A program made the translations under genes and the position numbers. A stretch of DNA of 64,000 nucleotides from Cytophagales bacterium (lineage in GTDB: Bacteria; Pseudomonadota; Gammaproteobacteria; Burkholderiales; Burkholderiaceae_C). Location: contig JASGCK010000001.1 of assembly GCA_030054145.1 (NCBI GenBank), forward strand, positions 62,001 to 126,000, given 5' to 3'. Positions 27,022 to 35,950 of the stretch are shown one piece after another (positions within the stretch are counted from its first letter, which is position 1; the number at the start of each line of letters is the position of its first letter). Under the pieces are notes generated by a model that saw only the letters and a program-made list of their open reading frames with translations, had not been told where the DNA came from and made no database searches.

Positions 27022-28122
27022 ATGGCACTCATCCCCGCAACCATCCTCACAGGCTTTTTAGGCTCTGGTAAAACCACGCTTCTTAAACGTGTTCTATCGG
27101 AGGCGCATGGTCAAAAAATCGCCGTCATTGAAAACGAATTTGGCGAAGAAAACATTGACAACGATATTTTGGTGAGCGACACCAAAGAGCAAATTATTCA
27201 AATGAGTAACGGCTGCGTGTGCTGCACCATTCGCGAAGATTTACGCACCACCCTCACCGATTTGGCAGAGAAAAAACGCAAGGGCGAACTGGACTTTGAT
27301 CGTATCGTGATTGAAACGACAGGCCTTGCCGATCCTGGCCCAGTTGCGCAAACGTTTTTTATGGACGACGTGATTGCCGAGAGTTATTTGCTCGACTCGA
27401 TTTTGACTTTGGTGGATGCCGTTCACGCCGCCGATCAGCTCAACACGCGGCAAGAAGCGCGGCGCCAAGTTGGTTTTGCTGACCAACTCTTTATTAGCAA
27501 ATCGGAGCTAGTGAGCGCAGCAAATTTAGACGCGCTGCAGCGTCGGCTGGCGCATATGAATCCACGTGCGCCGCAGCGCGTTGTGCATTTTGGTGAAGTG
27601 CCGATTAGCCAAGTGTTCGATCAGCATGGTTTTAATTTGAATGCCAAGCTGGATATTGATCCTGACTTTTTGAAAGCGGAAGAAGCGCATCATCACGACC
27701 ACGCGCATGATCACGCACCCAAGCACGGCGAAGCGGGGCACGTGCATGATGCGCATTGTGGGCATGAGCATCATGGTCACGATCACGATCACGGCGCGCA
27801 GCACTTGCATCACCACCACACGGACGACGATGTCAAGAGCTTTGTTTTCCGTGCTAACAAGGCGCTTGACCCTGCCAAGTTGGAGGATTTTTTAGGCGCG
27901 ATTGTCAACATCTACGGCCCCAAAATGCTGCGCTACAAGGGCGTGCTCCATATCAAGGGAACAGAGCGAAAAGTGATCTTCCAAGGCGTGCATCAACTCA
28001 TGGGTAGTGATTTGGGACCTGCATGGGGCAAGAACGAAGTGCGCAATAGCAAAATGGTTTTTATTGGGATTGATTTACCAAAAGATATCTTGCTGCAAGG
28101 CTTAGAAAACTGCTACGCATAA
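27022..28122 (+). CDS. COG0523 metal-chaperone-type GTPase (CobW/ZNG family)
   Basis: 366 residues. Walker A is GFLGSGKTTL (residues 11-20). The family's metal-binding motif is NGCVCCTIRED. A long histidine-rich stretch lies between residues about 222 and 268 (HHHDHAHDHAP and later HHHHTDDD), followed by the CobW C-terminal domain. Such GTPases move zinc or cobalt to client enzymes. The His stretch suggests zinc or nickel buffering. It is 51 bp after engB. No Zur box was identified. Confidence 0.9.
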   Translation: MALIPATILTGFLGSGKTTLLKRVLSEAHGQKIAVIENEFGEENIDNDILVSDTKEQIIQMSNGCVCCTIREDLRTTLTDLAEKKRKGELDFDRIVIETTGLADPGPVAQTFFMDDVIAESYLLDSILTLVDAVHAADQLNTRQEARRQVGFADQLFISKSELVSAANLDALQRRLAHMNPRAPQRVVHFGEVPISQVFDQHGFNLNAKLDIDPDFLKAEEAHHHDHAHDHAPKHGEAGHVHDAHCGHEHHGHDHDHGAQHLHHHHTDDDVKSFVFRANKALDPAKLEDFLGAIVNIYGPKMLRYKGVLHIKGTERKVIFQGVHQLMGSDLGPAWGKNEVRNSKMVFIGIDLPKDILLQGLENCYA

Positions 28123-28140
28123 CCGATGAAAGGATTGGAT

Positions 28141-28869
28141 ATGACGACGGAAATACAAAAAATAGCATTGGTGACGGGCGCAACACGTGGCATTGGCGCT
28201 GCGATTGCGGCGCAGCTTTTGAAAGACGGATTGATTGTCATTGGCACGGCGACCTCTGAGGACGGCGCTGCCAAAATTACGGCGACGGGCGCGATTGGAA
28301 AAGTGCTCAACGTCACGGACGACTCCGCAACAGATGCGCTGATTGACGAAATTGTGAAGACCTATGGCGGCTTGCACGTGCTGGTCAACAACGCGGGCAT
28401 TACGCGCGATATGCTGGCGATGCGTCTGAAAGACGATGACTGGGATGCTGTGATGAGCACGAACCTGCGTTCGGTGTTTCGGTTATCACGCGCAGCCATT
28501 CGCCCGATGATGAAGCAGCGCATGGGACGCATCATCAGCATCACCAGTGTGGTGGGCGCGTCGGGCAATCCAGGACAAGCCAACTATGCCGCTGCCAAAG
28601 CGGGCGTGGCAGGTATGACGCGGGCACTGGCACGCGAGTTGGGATCACGCCATATCACGGTGAACTGCGTTGCGCCTGGGTTTATTCAAACCGATATGAC
28701 GGCGGGCCTTGGCGAGGCGCAGCAAGCGGCGCTGTTGTCGCAAATTCCATTAGGCGCACTGGGCAAGCCAGAAGACATTGCGGCAGCGGTGTCGTACTTG
28801 GCGAGCAGCGGTGCCGCTTACGTCACGGGGCAAGAGTTGCACGTGAACGGCGGTATGTTTATGGCGTAG
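28141..28869 (+). CDS. fabG: 3-oxoacyl-ACP reductase FabG-type short-chain dehydrogenase
   Basis: 242 residues. NADPH motif TGATRGIGAAI, NNAGITRD, catalytic Ser in SITSVVGASG, YAAAKAG active site and the terminal TGQELHVNGGM strongly resemble FabG. ATG 28141 is chosen because AAAGGA lies 7 nt before it; 28126 is an alternative. It stands apart from any fabD or acpP gene, so it may be a second FabG copy or serve another ketoacyl substrate. The 3' end overlaps cca by 11 bp, convergent. Confidence 0.85.
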   Translation: MTTEIQKIALVTGATRGIGAAIAAQLLKDGLIVIGTATSEDGAAKITATGAIGKVLNVTDDSATDALIDEIVKTYGGLHVLVNNAGITRDMLAMRLKDDDWDAVMSTNLRSVFRLSRAAIRPMMKQRMGRIISITSVVGASGNPGQANYAAAKAGVAGMTRALARELGSRHITVNCVAPGFIQTDMTAGLGEAQQAALLSQIPLGALGKPEDIAAAVSYLASSGAAYVTGQELHVNGGMFMA

Positions 28870-30172
28870 CCTGAATGGCGGACTGAATCGCTGCCATGCG
28901 TGCTTGGCTAATGGCTTGCCCAATTGCAGCGCCTTGTTTGCCTGCTCGCGCAGCTGCTTCGGCAATGGGCTGGGAAGGCACAGCCAGTGCGGCTTGCAGA
29001 GCCTTTGTGAGTCGCTGCGCCTGCGGATAGGCGCTGCTCTCAAAACCTAAGCGGCCTCTGGCATCGCACTCACACGCTTGCAGCACCTGCGCAAAGCGCT
29101 CAGGTCGGCGCAGGGCATCGCAGCGTTCCAAAAGTCGAAGCAGGGCGCTTGCATTGAGTTCGGTACTGCGATGGATATTGCCGTGCTCGCGAGCGGTGAC
29201 TTCGGCAATTTCGCGGCAATCGTTTGGAATGCGCCAACGATCACAAACTTGGGTGAGCAATTGAACCGAGCGAATGTCGTGTCCAATGTGGCGCGGCAGC
29301 ATATCCTTGGGGGTGGTGCCTTTTCCCAAGTCGTGAACCAAACAAGCAAAGCGCACAGTCAGCGGCGCTTGTAATTTTGCTGCCATGTCTAGCACCATCA
29401 TGGTGTGAATGCCGGTGTCGATTTCGGGGTGGTACTCTGCCCGCTGGGGCACGCCCCATAAGGCGTTGAGCGCTGGCAACAGGTGCGCCAGTACGCCCAC
29501 ATCGCGCAAGACTTCAAACATACGCGATGGTTTTTCTTCCATCAAACCGCGTGATAGCTCTTGCCAAATGCGCTCGGGCACAAGAGCCTGTGTTTCGCCG
29601 TTAGCCACCATGCCGCGCATTAAAACTAGGGTCTCTGGCGCGATGCGGAAATCGGTAAAACGTGCGGCAAATCTTGCCACGCGCAAGATGCGCACAGGGT
29701 CTTCGCGAAAGGCAAGTGTGACGTGGCGTAGGATTTTTTGCTTGATATCGCGCTGCCCGTGGTAGGGGTCGATTAAGTACGCAGCTGCGTCGAGGGGCTT
29801 GGCATGAGCGGTGTGGCGTTCTGAGTGAGCACAATCGCCGTTCGCACTGAGCTTGTCGAAGTGCTCTGAGGCGATTGCCATCGCGTTGATGGTGAGGTCG
29901 CGGCGGCTTAAATCTTGCTCCAACGTCACATCCATATCGGCATAGAAAGCAAAGCCGTGGTAGCCCTTGGCGGTTTTGCGTTCGGTGCGAGCCAGTGCAT
30001 ATTCTTCGCGGGTTTGGGGATGCAAAAAAACGGGGAAGTCACGTCCCACGGGCTGGAAGCCCTTATCTAGCATAGCCTGCGGCGTGCCGCCTACCACCAC
30101 CCAGTCGCGGTCTTTGACGGGAAGCCCAAGTAGCGCATCGCGAACCGCACCGCCCACAAGATAGGTTTTCAT
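28859..30172 (-). CDS. cca: CCA-adding tRNA nucleotidyltransferase with in-frame repeat insertion
   Basis: 437 residues. It adds or repairs the 3' CCA end of tRNAs. Visible: YLVGGAVRDALLG and the metal-binding DRDWVVVG, TERKTAKGYHGF, RRDLTINAMA, DPVRILRVARFAARF and an HD phosphohydrolase domain (CLVHDLGKGTTP). Between INAMA and LIDPYHG there are about 24 extra residues (including [11 protein letters not shown]), encoded by a dispersed palindromic repeat at 29838-29864. The insertion keeps the frame, so the enzyme is probably still active. Confidence 0.92.
   Translation of the reverse strand: MKTYLVGGAVRDALLGLPVKDRDWVVVGGTPQAMLDKGFQPVGRDFPVFLHPQTREEYALARTERKTAKGYHGFAFYADMDVTLEQDLSRRDLTINAMAIASEHFDKLSANGDCAHSERHTAHAKPLDAAAYLIDPYHGQRDIKQKILRHVTLAFREDPVRILRVARFAARFTDFRIAPETLVLMRGMVANGETQALVPERIWQELSRGLMEEKPSRMFEVLRDVGVLAHLLPALNALWGVPQRAEYHPEIDTGIHTMMVLDMAAKLQAPLTVRFACLVHDLGKGTTPKDMLPRHIGHDIRSVQLLTQVCDRWRIPNDCREIAEVTAREHGNIHRSTELNASALLRLLERCDALRRPERFAQVLQACECDARGRLGFESSAYPQAQRLTKALQAALAVPSQPIAEAAARAGKQGAAIGQAISQARMAAIQSAIQATP
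29838..29864. repeat. 27-bp dispersed repeat inside cca
   Basis: The sequence starts CCGTTCGCACTGAGC and ends TTGTCGAAGTGC. Its exact 27-bp reverse complement lies at 53884-53910 inside rfbD, and a close relative is at 54014-54040. It has the inner near-palindrome GCACTGAGCTTGTCGAAGTGC. The family is common in proteobacterial genomes. Confidence 0.8.
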
Positions 30173-30177
30173 CTAAC

Positions 30178-30205
30178 GGTCATTCCCGCGCAGGCGGAAA
30201 TCCAC
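30178..30205. repeat. Palindromic intergenic repeat between cca and the GST gene
   Basis: ATTCCCGCGCAGGCGGAAAT, a degenerate copy of a widespread bacterial palindrome (arms ATTCCCGC / GCGGAAAT). It fills most of the 40-bp gap and could fold into a stem that protects or ends transcripts. Confidence 0.5.
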
Positions 30206-30212
30206 AAAGCGC

Positions 30213-30905
30213 TCATTGGGATAAACGATAGGGCTCTTCAAAATCTCGGAATTCGTGCTCAGCGAGCGCATCCGTTATCCACGTCGCCACGCCAGGCATG
30301 GCGCACAGGCGACTCATGTATGCCGTCACCATAGGACTCATGGCAATGCCGTAGGTTTTGAGGCGCATCACAACTGGCGCAAAGTACGCATCAGCAGCGC
30401 AGAACGCGCCAAACAGCATACCGTCTGAATGCGTGTGGGCATATTGCCTAAGCAGCTCGCCCCATAAGGTTTCTAGGCGCTTAACGTTAGCAACTGCCGC
30501 GCCGTTATCGCGCATGACGATGGCTCCGATGTGCGGCAGCGATGCTTCAATGTTCATCGGGCAAGCCGAGCGCAAGGCGGTGAAGCCTACGTGCATTTCG
30601 GCGCAGGCCATGCGAGCCTTGGCGCGGGCGACTTTATCGGCTGGCCACAAATGCTTGTCTGGAAAGGACTCGGCCAAATATTCAACAATCGCAAGGCTCT
30701 CGTAAATCGTCAAATCGCCATCAACCAAGACAGGAACTTTGCCAAGTGCACTGACGGCTTTGATGCTTTGCTTGAAGTGGGAATCGGGCTTGAACGAGTC
30801 AAACAAAATTTTGACTTCCTCAAACGCAATGCCAGCCTGTTTGAGCAGAACCCACGGGCGCATCGACCATGAGGAGTAGTTTTTGTTACCGATAAATAAA
30901 CGCAT
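30213..30905 (-). CDS. Glutathione S-transferase family protein
   Basis: 230 residues, thioredoxin-like N-terminal domain (MRLFIGNKNYSSWSMRPWVL with a Ser-rich active-site area, then GKVPVLVDGDLTIYESLAIV, which holds the cis-Pro and glutathione-binding ES) and an all-helical C-terminal domain. The specific substrate is unknown. The start at 30905 is chosen for its GGAG site; the longer reading from 30944 begins inside the dapB end and repeat. It lies 35 bp downstream of dapB on the same strand. Confidence 0.87.
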   Translation of the reverse strand: MRLFIGNKNYSSWSMRPWVLLKQAGIAFEEVKILFDSFKPDSHFKQSIKAVSALGKVPVLVDGDLTIYESLAIVEYLAESFPDKHLWPADKVARAKARMACAEMHVGFTALRSACPMNIEASLPHIGAIVMRDNGAAVANVKRLETLWGELLRQYAHTHSDGMLFGAFCAADAYFAPVVMRLKTYGIAMSPMVTAYMSRLCAMPGVATWITDALAEHEFRDFEEPYRLSQ

Positions 30906-30924
30906 GAGTGGCTCCGTATTGGTT

Positions 30925-30962
30925 CCCCCGAACGGGGGTGTCACGCCGTGACAGGGGGGCTT
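30925..30962. repeat. Double palindrome at the dapB end
   Basis: Contains CCCCCGAACGGGGG and TGTCACGCCGTGACA, two perfect small hairpins in a row. The element supplies the last dapB codons (encoding SPPVTA) and the leader of the GST gene. Its TGACA-CCCCCGTTCGGGGG core, read on the minus strand, matches the elements near 3128 and 56326. Confidence 0.7.
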
Positions 30963-31717
30963 TTGAGTCCCAGTACATCAAACATATCAAACAAGCCCGT
31001 CTTTTGCGTGGCTAAAAACCGCACCGCACGCAGACTGCCTTGCGCATAGGTTTCTCGGCTAGAAGACTTGTGCGAAATCTCAATGCGCTCGCCTGTGCCG
31101 GCAAAAAGAACGGTGTGATCGCCCACAATGTCACCACCGCGAATCGTCGCAAAACCAATCGATGAGGGGTCGCGCTCGCCTGTGAGGCCTTCACGCGCAT
31201 AGACTGCGCAATCTTTTAGATCGCGCCCCAGCGCATCGGCAATGACCTCGCCCATTTTGAGTGCCGTACCCGATGGGCTATCGACTTTGTGGCGGTGATG
31301 CGCTTCGATGATCTCGATGTCATAGCCCGTATTCAGCGCCTTGGCTGCCATCTCTAACAGCTTTAAGGTGACGTTGACTCCGACGCTCATGTTGGGAGCC
31401 ATCATGATGGCAATGTTGTTCGAGGCGGCTGCAATTTGCGTTTTTTCTGCATCGCTCAAACCTGTTGTGCCAATCACCATTTTGATGCCCAGCTCGCGGC
31501 AAATTTGGATGTGCGCCAGCGTTCCTTCGGGCCTGGTAAAGTCAATTAAGTAGTCGGCGCCCGCCAGCTCGGCTTTGGAGTCAATGCCAATATCGAGTTG
31601 CCCCGTTAGCTCGCAATCGGGTGACGCGTTAATCGCATCAATGAGCATCTTGCCCATGCGTCCCGAGCTTCCTGCCACGGCAACTTTTAATTTTTCAGCC
31701 ATTCTTAGCGTGCTCAT
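30941..31717 (-). CDS. dapB: 4-hydroxy-tetrahydrodipicolinate reductase
   Basis: 258 residues, lysine/diaminopimelate pathway enzyme reducing HTPA with NAD(P)H. Motifs: [15 protein letters not shown] (nucleotide binding), [19 protein letters not shown], and the catalytic [15 protein letters not shown] (His pair and Lys). The start overlaps the bamE stop (ATGA); an internal ATG at 31702 is possible. The last six residues come from a palindromic repeat, so the native stop has been replaced or shifted slightly. Confidence 0.93.
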   Translation of the reverse strand: MSTLRMAEKLKVAVAGSSGRMGKMLIDAINASPDCELTGQLDIGIDSKAELAGADYLIDFTRPEGTLAHIQICRELGIKMVIGTTGLSDAEKTQIAAASNNIAIMMAPNMSVGVNVTLKLLEMAAKALNTGYDIEIIEAHHRHKVDSPSGTALKMGEVIADALGRDLKDCAVYAREGLTGERDPSSIGFATIRGGDIVGDHTVLFAGTGERIEISHKSSSRETYAQGSLRAVRFLATQKTGLFDMFDVLGLKSPPVTA

Positions 31718-32244
31718 GGTGTTTCTAAAGGAGGGTACGAGACCTTTGGGCTTGATGACGTGTCTGGCGTGACAACAGCGTTATCGGTTGCTTGGGCGCG
31801 AGAATTTTCCCGCGCCGCGAAGTCGTCTAACGTCTTCTCGTCCGCGACAAGGGGGGGGATTTTGCCTACCTTGCGTCCTGAGTCCAGTGACTGCACAAAC
31901 TCCGTTTCGCTAGGCATCGAGTCGCCTTCCCAGCGCGCTAAAGTCTCGCCCTTAAAGTACACCGTGAGGTGACGTGGCTGAATGGTTGTACCGCTACGCT
32001 CGATGGTAAAGATGTAATCCCAGCGATCGACGTGGAAGACATCAGTTAATAACGGCGTGCCAAGAATGTTGCGCACTTGCGTTTTGGTCATACCCGCTTG
32101 GAGTGCAGCAACTTGCTCGCGCGAGACAAAATTGCCTTGCACAACCTCCGCTTTGTAGGGGTTGAAGCTGCAAGCGGTGAGACCAAGTCCAAACGCAGTG
32201 CAAATAAAAGTGAAAAGGAAAATTCGGTAACAAATTCGGAACAT
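31714..32244 (-). CDS. bamE: Outer-membrane assembly lipoprotein BamE
   Basis: 176 residues with a lipoprotein signal (hydrophobic stretch then LTAC at about residue 24-27). The BamE domain shows [35 protein letters not shown] and WDYIFTIER. BamE supports the BAM complex that inserts outer-membrane proteins. The C-terminal tail of about 60 polar residues is longer than the minimal family form. ATG 32244 is chosen because it gives a proper signal peptide. It diverges from fur over 41 bp, the usual arrangement. Confidence 0.92.
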   Translation of the reverse strand: MFRICYRIFLFTFICTAFGLGLTACSFNPYKAEVVQGNFVSREQVAALQAGMTKTQVRNILGTPLLTDVFHVDRWDYIFTIERSGTTIQPRHLTVYFKGETLARWEGDSMPSETEFVQSLDSGRKVGKIPPLVADEKTLDDFAARENSRAQATDNAVVTPDTSSSPKVSYPPLETP

Positions 32245-32285
32245 AGAATGACGCTGAATGACGACCAAGTAAAAGATTACATTCT

Positions 32286-32744
32286 ATGCAAAACCTTAAG
32301 ACGATTGGCTTGAAAGCGACAACACCGCGCTTAAAAATTTTAGAGTTATTTCAAACGCAAAGTGCTAGCCATCAAAGGCATTTAAGTGCGGATGATGTTT
32401 ACCGCGCTTTGATACTGGAAAATCAAGATATTGGACTAGCCACGGTTTACCGAGTGCTTGCGCAGTTTGAGCAGGCGGGCATTTTGAGCCGCAACTATTT
32501 TGCGAGCAGCGATGCCATGGGTTCAGGCGCTGGCAAGGCTGTTTATGAGTTGGCTGATGCGCAGCATCACGATCACTTAGTGTGTTTGGACTGCGGGAGA
32601 GTGGAAGAATTTTTTGACGCAGATATAGAGGCCAAGCAGCACGCGGTCTCCCGTGCCAAAGGCTTTGAGTTAGCTGACCATGCGCTGAGCCTCTACGCGC
32701 ACTGCACTAAGCCGAGCTGTCCATCAAAGCCCGCTGGCGTTTAG
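32286..32744 (+). CDS. fur: Ferric uptake regulator Fur
   Basis: 152 residues. Winged-helix N-terminus ([35 protein letters not shown]) and metal sites in [20 protein letters not shown]-terminal Cys pair ([10 protein letters not shown]) is present. It has about four extra Gly/Ala residues (AMGSGAGKA) in the hinge. Its 3' end overlaps hprK, on the other strand, by 38 bp. It represses iron uptake genes when Fe2+ is plentiful. Confidence 0.93.
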   Translation: MQNLKTIGLKATTPRLKILELFQTQSASHQRHLSADDVYRALILENQDIGLATVYRVLAQFEQAGILSRNYFASSDAMGSGAGKAVYELADAQHHDHLVCLDCGRVEEFFDADIEAKQHAVSRAKGFELADHALSLYAHCTKPSCPSKPAGV

Positions 32745-33657
32745 AGAACTCATCGTAGCTGTCGATACCGCGCATTTGCAAAATCGTGTTGCGCACGGCA
32801 GCCTCTACTAGCACGGCAATATTGCGCCCAGCAACCACTTGTAAGACCACTTTGCGGATGGGAATGCCCAGCACGTCTTGACGTAGCGGCTCTTCAGGCA
32901 AGCGGTCATAGTCGCGCTCCATGGTTTCGCGCCGAACTAAATGCACGATGAGTCGTAGCCGCAGTCGCCTGCGCACAGCCGTTTCACCAAAAATGGCGCG
33001 GATATCGAGTAAGCCAATGCCGCGCACCTCCAGCATATTTTGCAAAAGCTCGGGGCAACGACCTTCGATGATGGTTTGGTTAATACGAAAAAGATCGACA
33101 GCGTCATCGGCAACAAGACCATGACCACGCGAGATGAGCTCTAGACCGAGCTCACTCTTGCCAAGCCCCGACTCGCCTGTAATCAAAACACCTAGCCCCA
33201 AGATGTCCATGAATACGCCGTGAACAGTATCGCGATCAGCAAAGTGACGTGACAAATAAGCGCGCAGTACGTCAATCACATACGCAGCAGATTCAGCGCA
33301 GGTAAATAATGGTATTTGTGCATCATTGCAAAGTTGGAGTAGGCTGTCGGGCGGCGTTAGTCCATCGCATAAAACTAAGGCAGGCGGCTCTAAATCAACA
33401 ATGCGTGCCAGTCTGCGCTGAGCATCTTTGGCGGTCGCGCTGTCAATATAACTGGCTTCGCGCTCCCCTAAAATTTGTACGCGGTAAGGATGGATGTAGT
33501 TGAGGTAACCAACCAAGTCAGCCGCAGAGCGAGCCGCTCTCACAGCGACTTCGTCAAAGTGACGCTCTTTGGCTTGTTGCCCAGCTACCCAGCTCCACTT
33601 TAATGATTTAAGGTGGAACTGGAATAACTCATCCGCACTAATAAAACTCGGTTTCAT
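32707..33657 (-). CDS. hprK: HPr kinase/phosphorylase
   Basis: 316 residues. The P-loop [14 protein letters not shown] (about residues 155-168) and the HprK signature [16 protein letters not shown] are clear. It phosphorylates a serine of HPr (PtsH). Its start overlaps the ptsN stop (ATGA). In proteobacteria this pair belongs to a regulatory rather than sugar-transport PTS. No ptsH is seen in the window. Confidence 0.93.
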   Translation of the reverse strand: MKPSFISADELFQFHLKSLKWSWVAGQQAKERHFDEVAVRAARSAADLVGYLNYIHPYRVQILGEREASYIDSATAKDAQRRLARIVDLEPPALVLCDGLTPPDSLLQLCNDAQIPLFTCAESAAYVIDVLRAYLSRHFADRDTVHGVFMDILGLGVLITGESGLGKSELGLELISRGHGLVADDAVDLFRINQTIIEGRCPELLQNMLEVRGIGLLDIRAIFGETAVRRRLRLRLIVHLVRRETMERDYDRLPEEPLRQDVLGIPIRKVVLQVVAGRNIAVLVEAAVRNTILQMRGIDSYDEFSKRQRALMDSSA

Positions 33658-34106
33658 GCGGCGCTTTGCTCAACGATGGCGATGAGGTGCTGGGCGGATG
33701 TTGTTGTTTTTAAAGCCGTGCGTTTGACTTCGTCACTCAAAATTTCTGCAATTTGAGCCAACAAATCAAGATGCTTTTGCGAGGCGTTTTCTGGAACTAA
33801 AAGAGCAAATAAAAAATCAACAGGCAAGCCATCTACCGCATCAAAACCGATGGGATTTTTTAATTGCAAAGCCGCAATTTGAGGCTCTTTGAGCCCTTTG
33901 ATTCTCCCATGCGGAATAGCCACGCCATAACCAAGACCTGTTGAGCCAAGGCGTTCCCTGGCAAATAAACTGGCGGTCACGGCGCTGCGATTTAATCCAA
34001 CGGATTGTTCAAACAAAAAACCAATTTCCTCAAAGAGGCGCTTTTTGCTGGCGATCTCTAAACCCAACAAAATATGCTTGGGAGCAAGCAACTGCTGAAG
34101 TGTCAC
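33654..34106 (-). CDS. ptsN: Nitrogen-regulatory PTS protein EIIA-Ntr
   Basis: About 150 residues, PTS EIIA type 2 fold. The phosphorylated His lies in [13 protein letters not shown], and [10 protein letters not shown] and [11 protein letters not shown] are family marks. The GTG at 34106 aligns with the start of E. coli PtsN and falls 22 nt after the H-NS stop; GTG 34157 is a longer alternative inside that gene. The usual upstream genes rpoN and hpf are absent; an H-NS-type gene takes their place. Confidence 0.88.
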   Translation of the reverse strand: MTLQQLLAPKHILLGLEIASKKRLFEEIGFLFEQSVGLNRSAVTASLFARERLGSTGLGYGVAIPHGRIKGLKEPQIAALQLKNPIGFDAVDGLPVDFLFALLVPENASQKHLDLLAQIAEILSDEVKRTALKTTTSAQHLIAIVEQSAA

Positions 34107-34128
34107 GGCGCAAGTACTTCGCCGTGCT

Positions 34129-34485
34129 TTAGATTCGGAATGAATCTTTGGATGCACCCGCTGCCATTTTGAGGGCTAGCCAAGTCGGAGGCTTGCCGCG
34201 ACCACTCCAAGTGTTGCCCGTCTCAGCATCACGAAATTTAGGTGCAACTGCCGCACGATTATCGCCAACTGATTTTTTAAGTTTGAGCGCTTTAGCATCA
34301 GCACTTAAACCAATGTCCGAAGCGGTCAATTGATGCATCGTAATTAAACGCTTCACTTCTTTAATGGCTGCACTGGCAGCCTCTTTGCGCAGTGTGACAG
34401 CTTGTTTGGTTAACGCGGCCACTTGCATTTCTGCTTGCGCTTGGACGGTTGCAATTTGCGCTTGTATTTGTTCGTAAGTTTGCAT
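34129..34485 (-). CDS. H-NS-family nucleoid protein
   Basis: 118 residues. N-terminal coiled-coil oligomerisation part (YEQIQAQIATVQAQAEMQVA) and a C-terminal DNA-binding motif, AETGNTWSGRGKPPTWL, the AT-hook-like loop of betaproteobacterial H-NS. Such proteins silence AT-rich, acquired DNA. It lies at the edge of the AT-rich polysaccharide locus, which is a natural target. ATG 34485 chosen; an upstream ATG at 34500 is possible. Confidence 0.88.
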   Translation of the reverse strand: MQTYEQIQAQIATVQAQAEMQVAALTKQAVTLRKEAASAAIKEVKRLITMHQLTASDIGLSADAKALKLKKSVGDNRAAVAPKFRDAETGNTWSGRGKPPTWLALKMAAGASKDSFRI

Positions 34486-34524
34486 TTGAAGTAATCTCAA
34501 AAAAAATTTAGTAATGTTAAGAGT

Positions 34525-34908
34525 CTATGACTGCTCAGTAGTTAACCAGTCAACCACTGAAGCTTCAGAATTATAACCATTAACTAAAATTGAAAGAAGA
34601 TTTTTAATTTTATAAACATCGTTTTTTTGCAAATAGGTATGCAAATGACTGAAATGAGGCTCTAGTTGATCCCATGTTAAAAAAGATTCAAGCGCCTGCA
34701 TTATTTTGGGATGTTGGCTAGGATTGGGATTGTCTCCAATTAATAATTCTTCAAATAGCTTTTCACCTGGTCGCAACCCCGTCATTTTGATTTGAATATC
34801 ACCTGTGGGGTGATCATCATCTTGTATAGATAAACCAGACAATGCGATCATGCGCTTAGCTAAATCTATAGTTTTGACGCTCTCACCCATGTCCAGTACA
34901 TGGTATCG
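34525..34908 (-). pseudogene. C-terminal remnant of a CapD/FlaA1-type dehydratase
   Basis: Reads [20 protein letters not shown], then [28 protein letters not shown] sequence with [20 protein letters not shown] clearly visible, to a normal C-terminus ([10 protein letters not shown]). It matches the last ~125 residues of the intact capD at 36099-38138, but is only moderately similar and AT-richer, so not a recent copy. Everything upstream is lost: a stop precedes residue 1. No start codon or promoter was found. Confidence 0.8.
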
Positions 34909-35081
34909 TATTTTTTATTAATTACCTCATTAAAACCCAATGGCATCTCCTTACCCATTGGAATTTTCCAGCCTCTTTTGTATTTGATCTTTATCGCATT
35001 AAGCCGAGCATGGATTCGTTTTTTGATCGATATACAACCGCATATATTTACTGAGCGTTTGCTTATTGATGCCGTCAAATA

Positions 35082-35359
35082 TTGGCGCAGAACTCCAGTA
35101 CGTTACTCTTATTTGATCACAGTGAATTTAGCCTATATGCAATTTATCAGCAGTTAACTGGATGCCAGTCCGATTCGACATCCTCTTTTGACAAAACACA
35201 AATTATTCCGATTTTGATTAATGTACGCGATGCCGAACGGGTGGCACTTGTTTTAATGAGTGGAGGCCTCATACGGTCTATCACGCAGCAGCTTATAAAC
35301 ATATTCCCATAGTGGAGCACAACGTTACTGAAGGTATATCGACTAATGTTCTTGGTACA
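35082..35359 (+). pseudogene. Middle fragment of a CapD-type dehydratase, opposite strand, frameshifted
   Basis: First frame: STLLLFDHSEFSLYAIYQQL, like LLLVEMSEFALYQIHQDL of intact capD, then IIPILINVRDAERV. After a frame change near 35260-35275 it reads VYHAAAYKHIPIVEHNVTEG. It is the part that should lie upstream of the 34525-34908 remnant, but it faces the other way, so an inversion split the gene. The stretch 34909-35081 between them holds no recognisable gene. Confidence 0.75.
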
Positions 35360-35428
35360 CTTCTGTCAGCTACCGTTCACCCAAAACATTAGAATCGGTT
35401 GTCAAATCTGTAACAACAAGGCCTTGAG

Positions 35429-35926
35429 ATGAGTAACTGGTATTTGATCCACACCAAGATCCGCCAAGAACGGGTTGCTCTGGACAACCTCGAGCGCCAA
35501 GGCTTTGAGTGTTTTTTGCCGCTGATCCGTGCCGAAAAGCTGTGTCGGGGTGCCTTGCAGGTGGTGCAGGAGCCGCTTTTCCCCCGTTACCTGTTCATCC
35601 GCCTAGGCACAGGGCTGGAATCGCAAAGCTGGGCTCCAATCCGATCCACCATTGGTGTGAGCCGCTTGGTCACTTTTGGGCAGACACCAGCCAAGATTGA
35701 AGACGAGCTGATTACCCAGCTACAGGTCAAAACGGATTCAGCCGAGGTGCAACTGCGTCACTTTGAGCCTGGTGAGCAGGTCGTGGTGACGGACGGGCCG
35801 TTTGTGGGGGTGGAGGCGATCTACCAAATGGCAGATGCCGAAGGCCGGGTGATGGTACTGCTCAACATTCTGAGCAAGCAAGTCAAGATGTCGGTGTCAC
35901 CGGCAAGCATCCGCAAAGTCAACTGA
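35429..35926 (+). CDS. rfaH: NusG-like transcription antiterminator RfaH
   Basis: 165 residues. NusG N-terminal domain (NWYLIHTKIRQERVALDNLE, PLFPRYLFIRLG) and a C-terminal KOW domain (FEPGEQVVVTDGPFVGVEAI). RfaH-type paralogues let RNA polymerase read long polysaccharide operons after recruitment by an ops element. Here it is on the plus strand, facing the end of the minus-strand operon, whereas it commonly leads such operons. No ops sequence was identified. Confidence 0.88.
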   Translation: MSNWYLIHTKIRQERVALDNLERQGFECFLPLIRAEKLCRGALQVVQEPLFPRYLFIRLGTGLESQSWAPIRSTIGVSRLVTFGQTPAKIEDELITQLQVKTDSAEVQLRHFEPGEQVVVTDGPFVGVEAIYQMADAEGRVMVLLNILSKQVKMSVSPASIRKVN

Positions 35927-35950
35927 GCCCTGCCGGAAGGCAGATCTGGG

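Noticed and set aside
34909..35081. A small gene (minus-strand frame with GWKIPMGKEMPLGFNEV)
   Set aside because: No start signal, no recognised family, and it runs out of frame into the capD remnant; left as unidentified debris.
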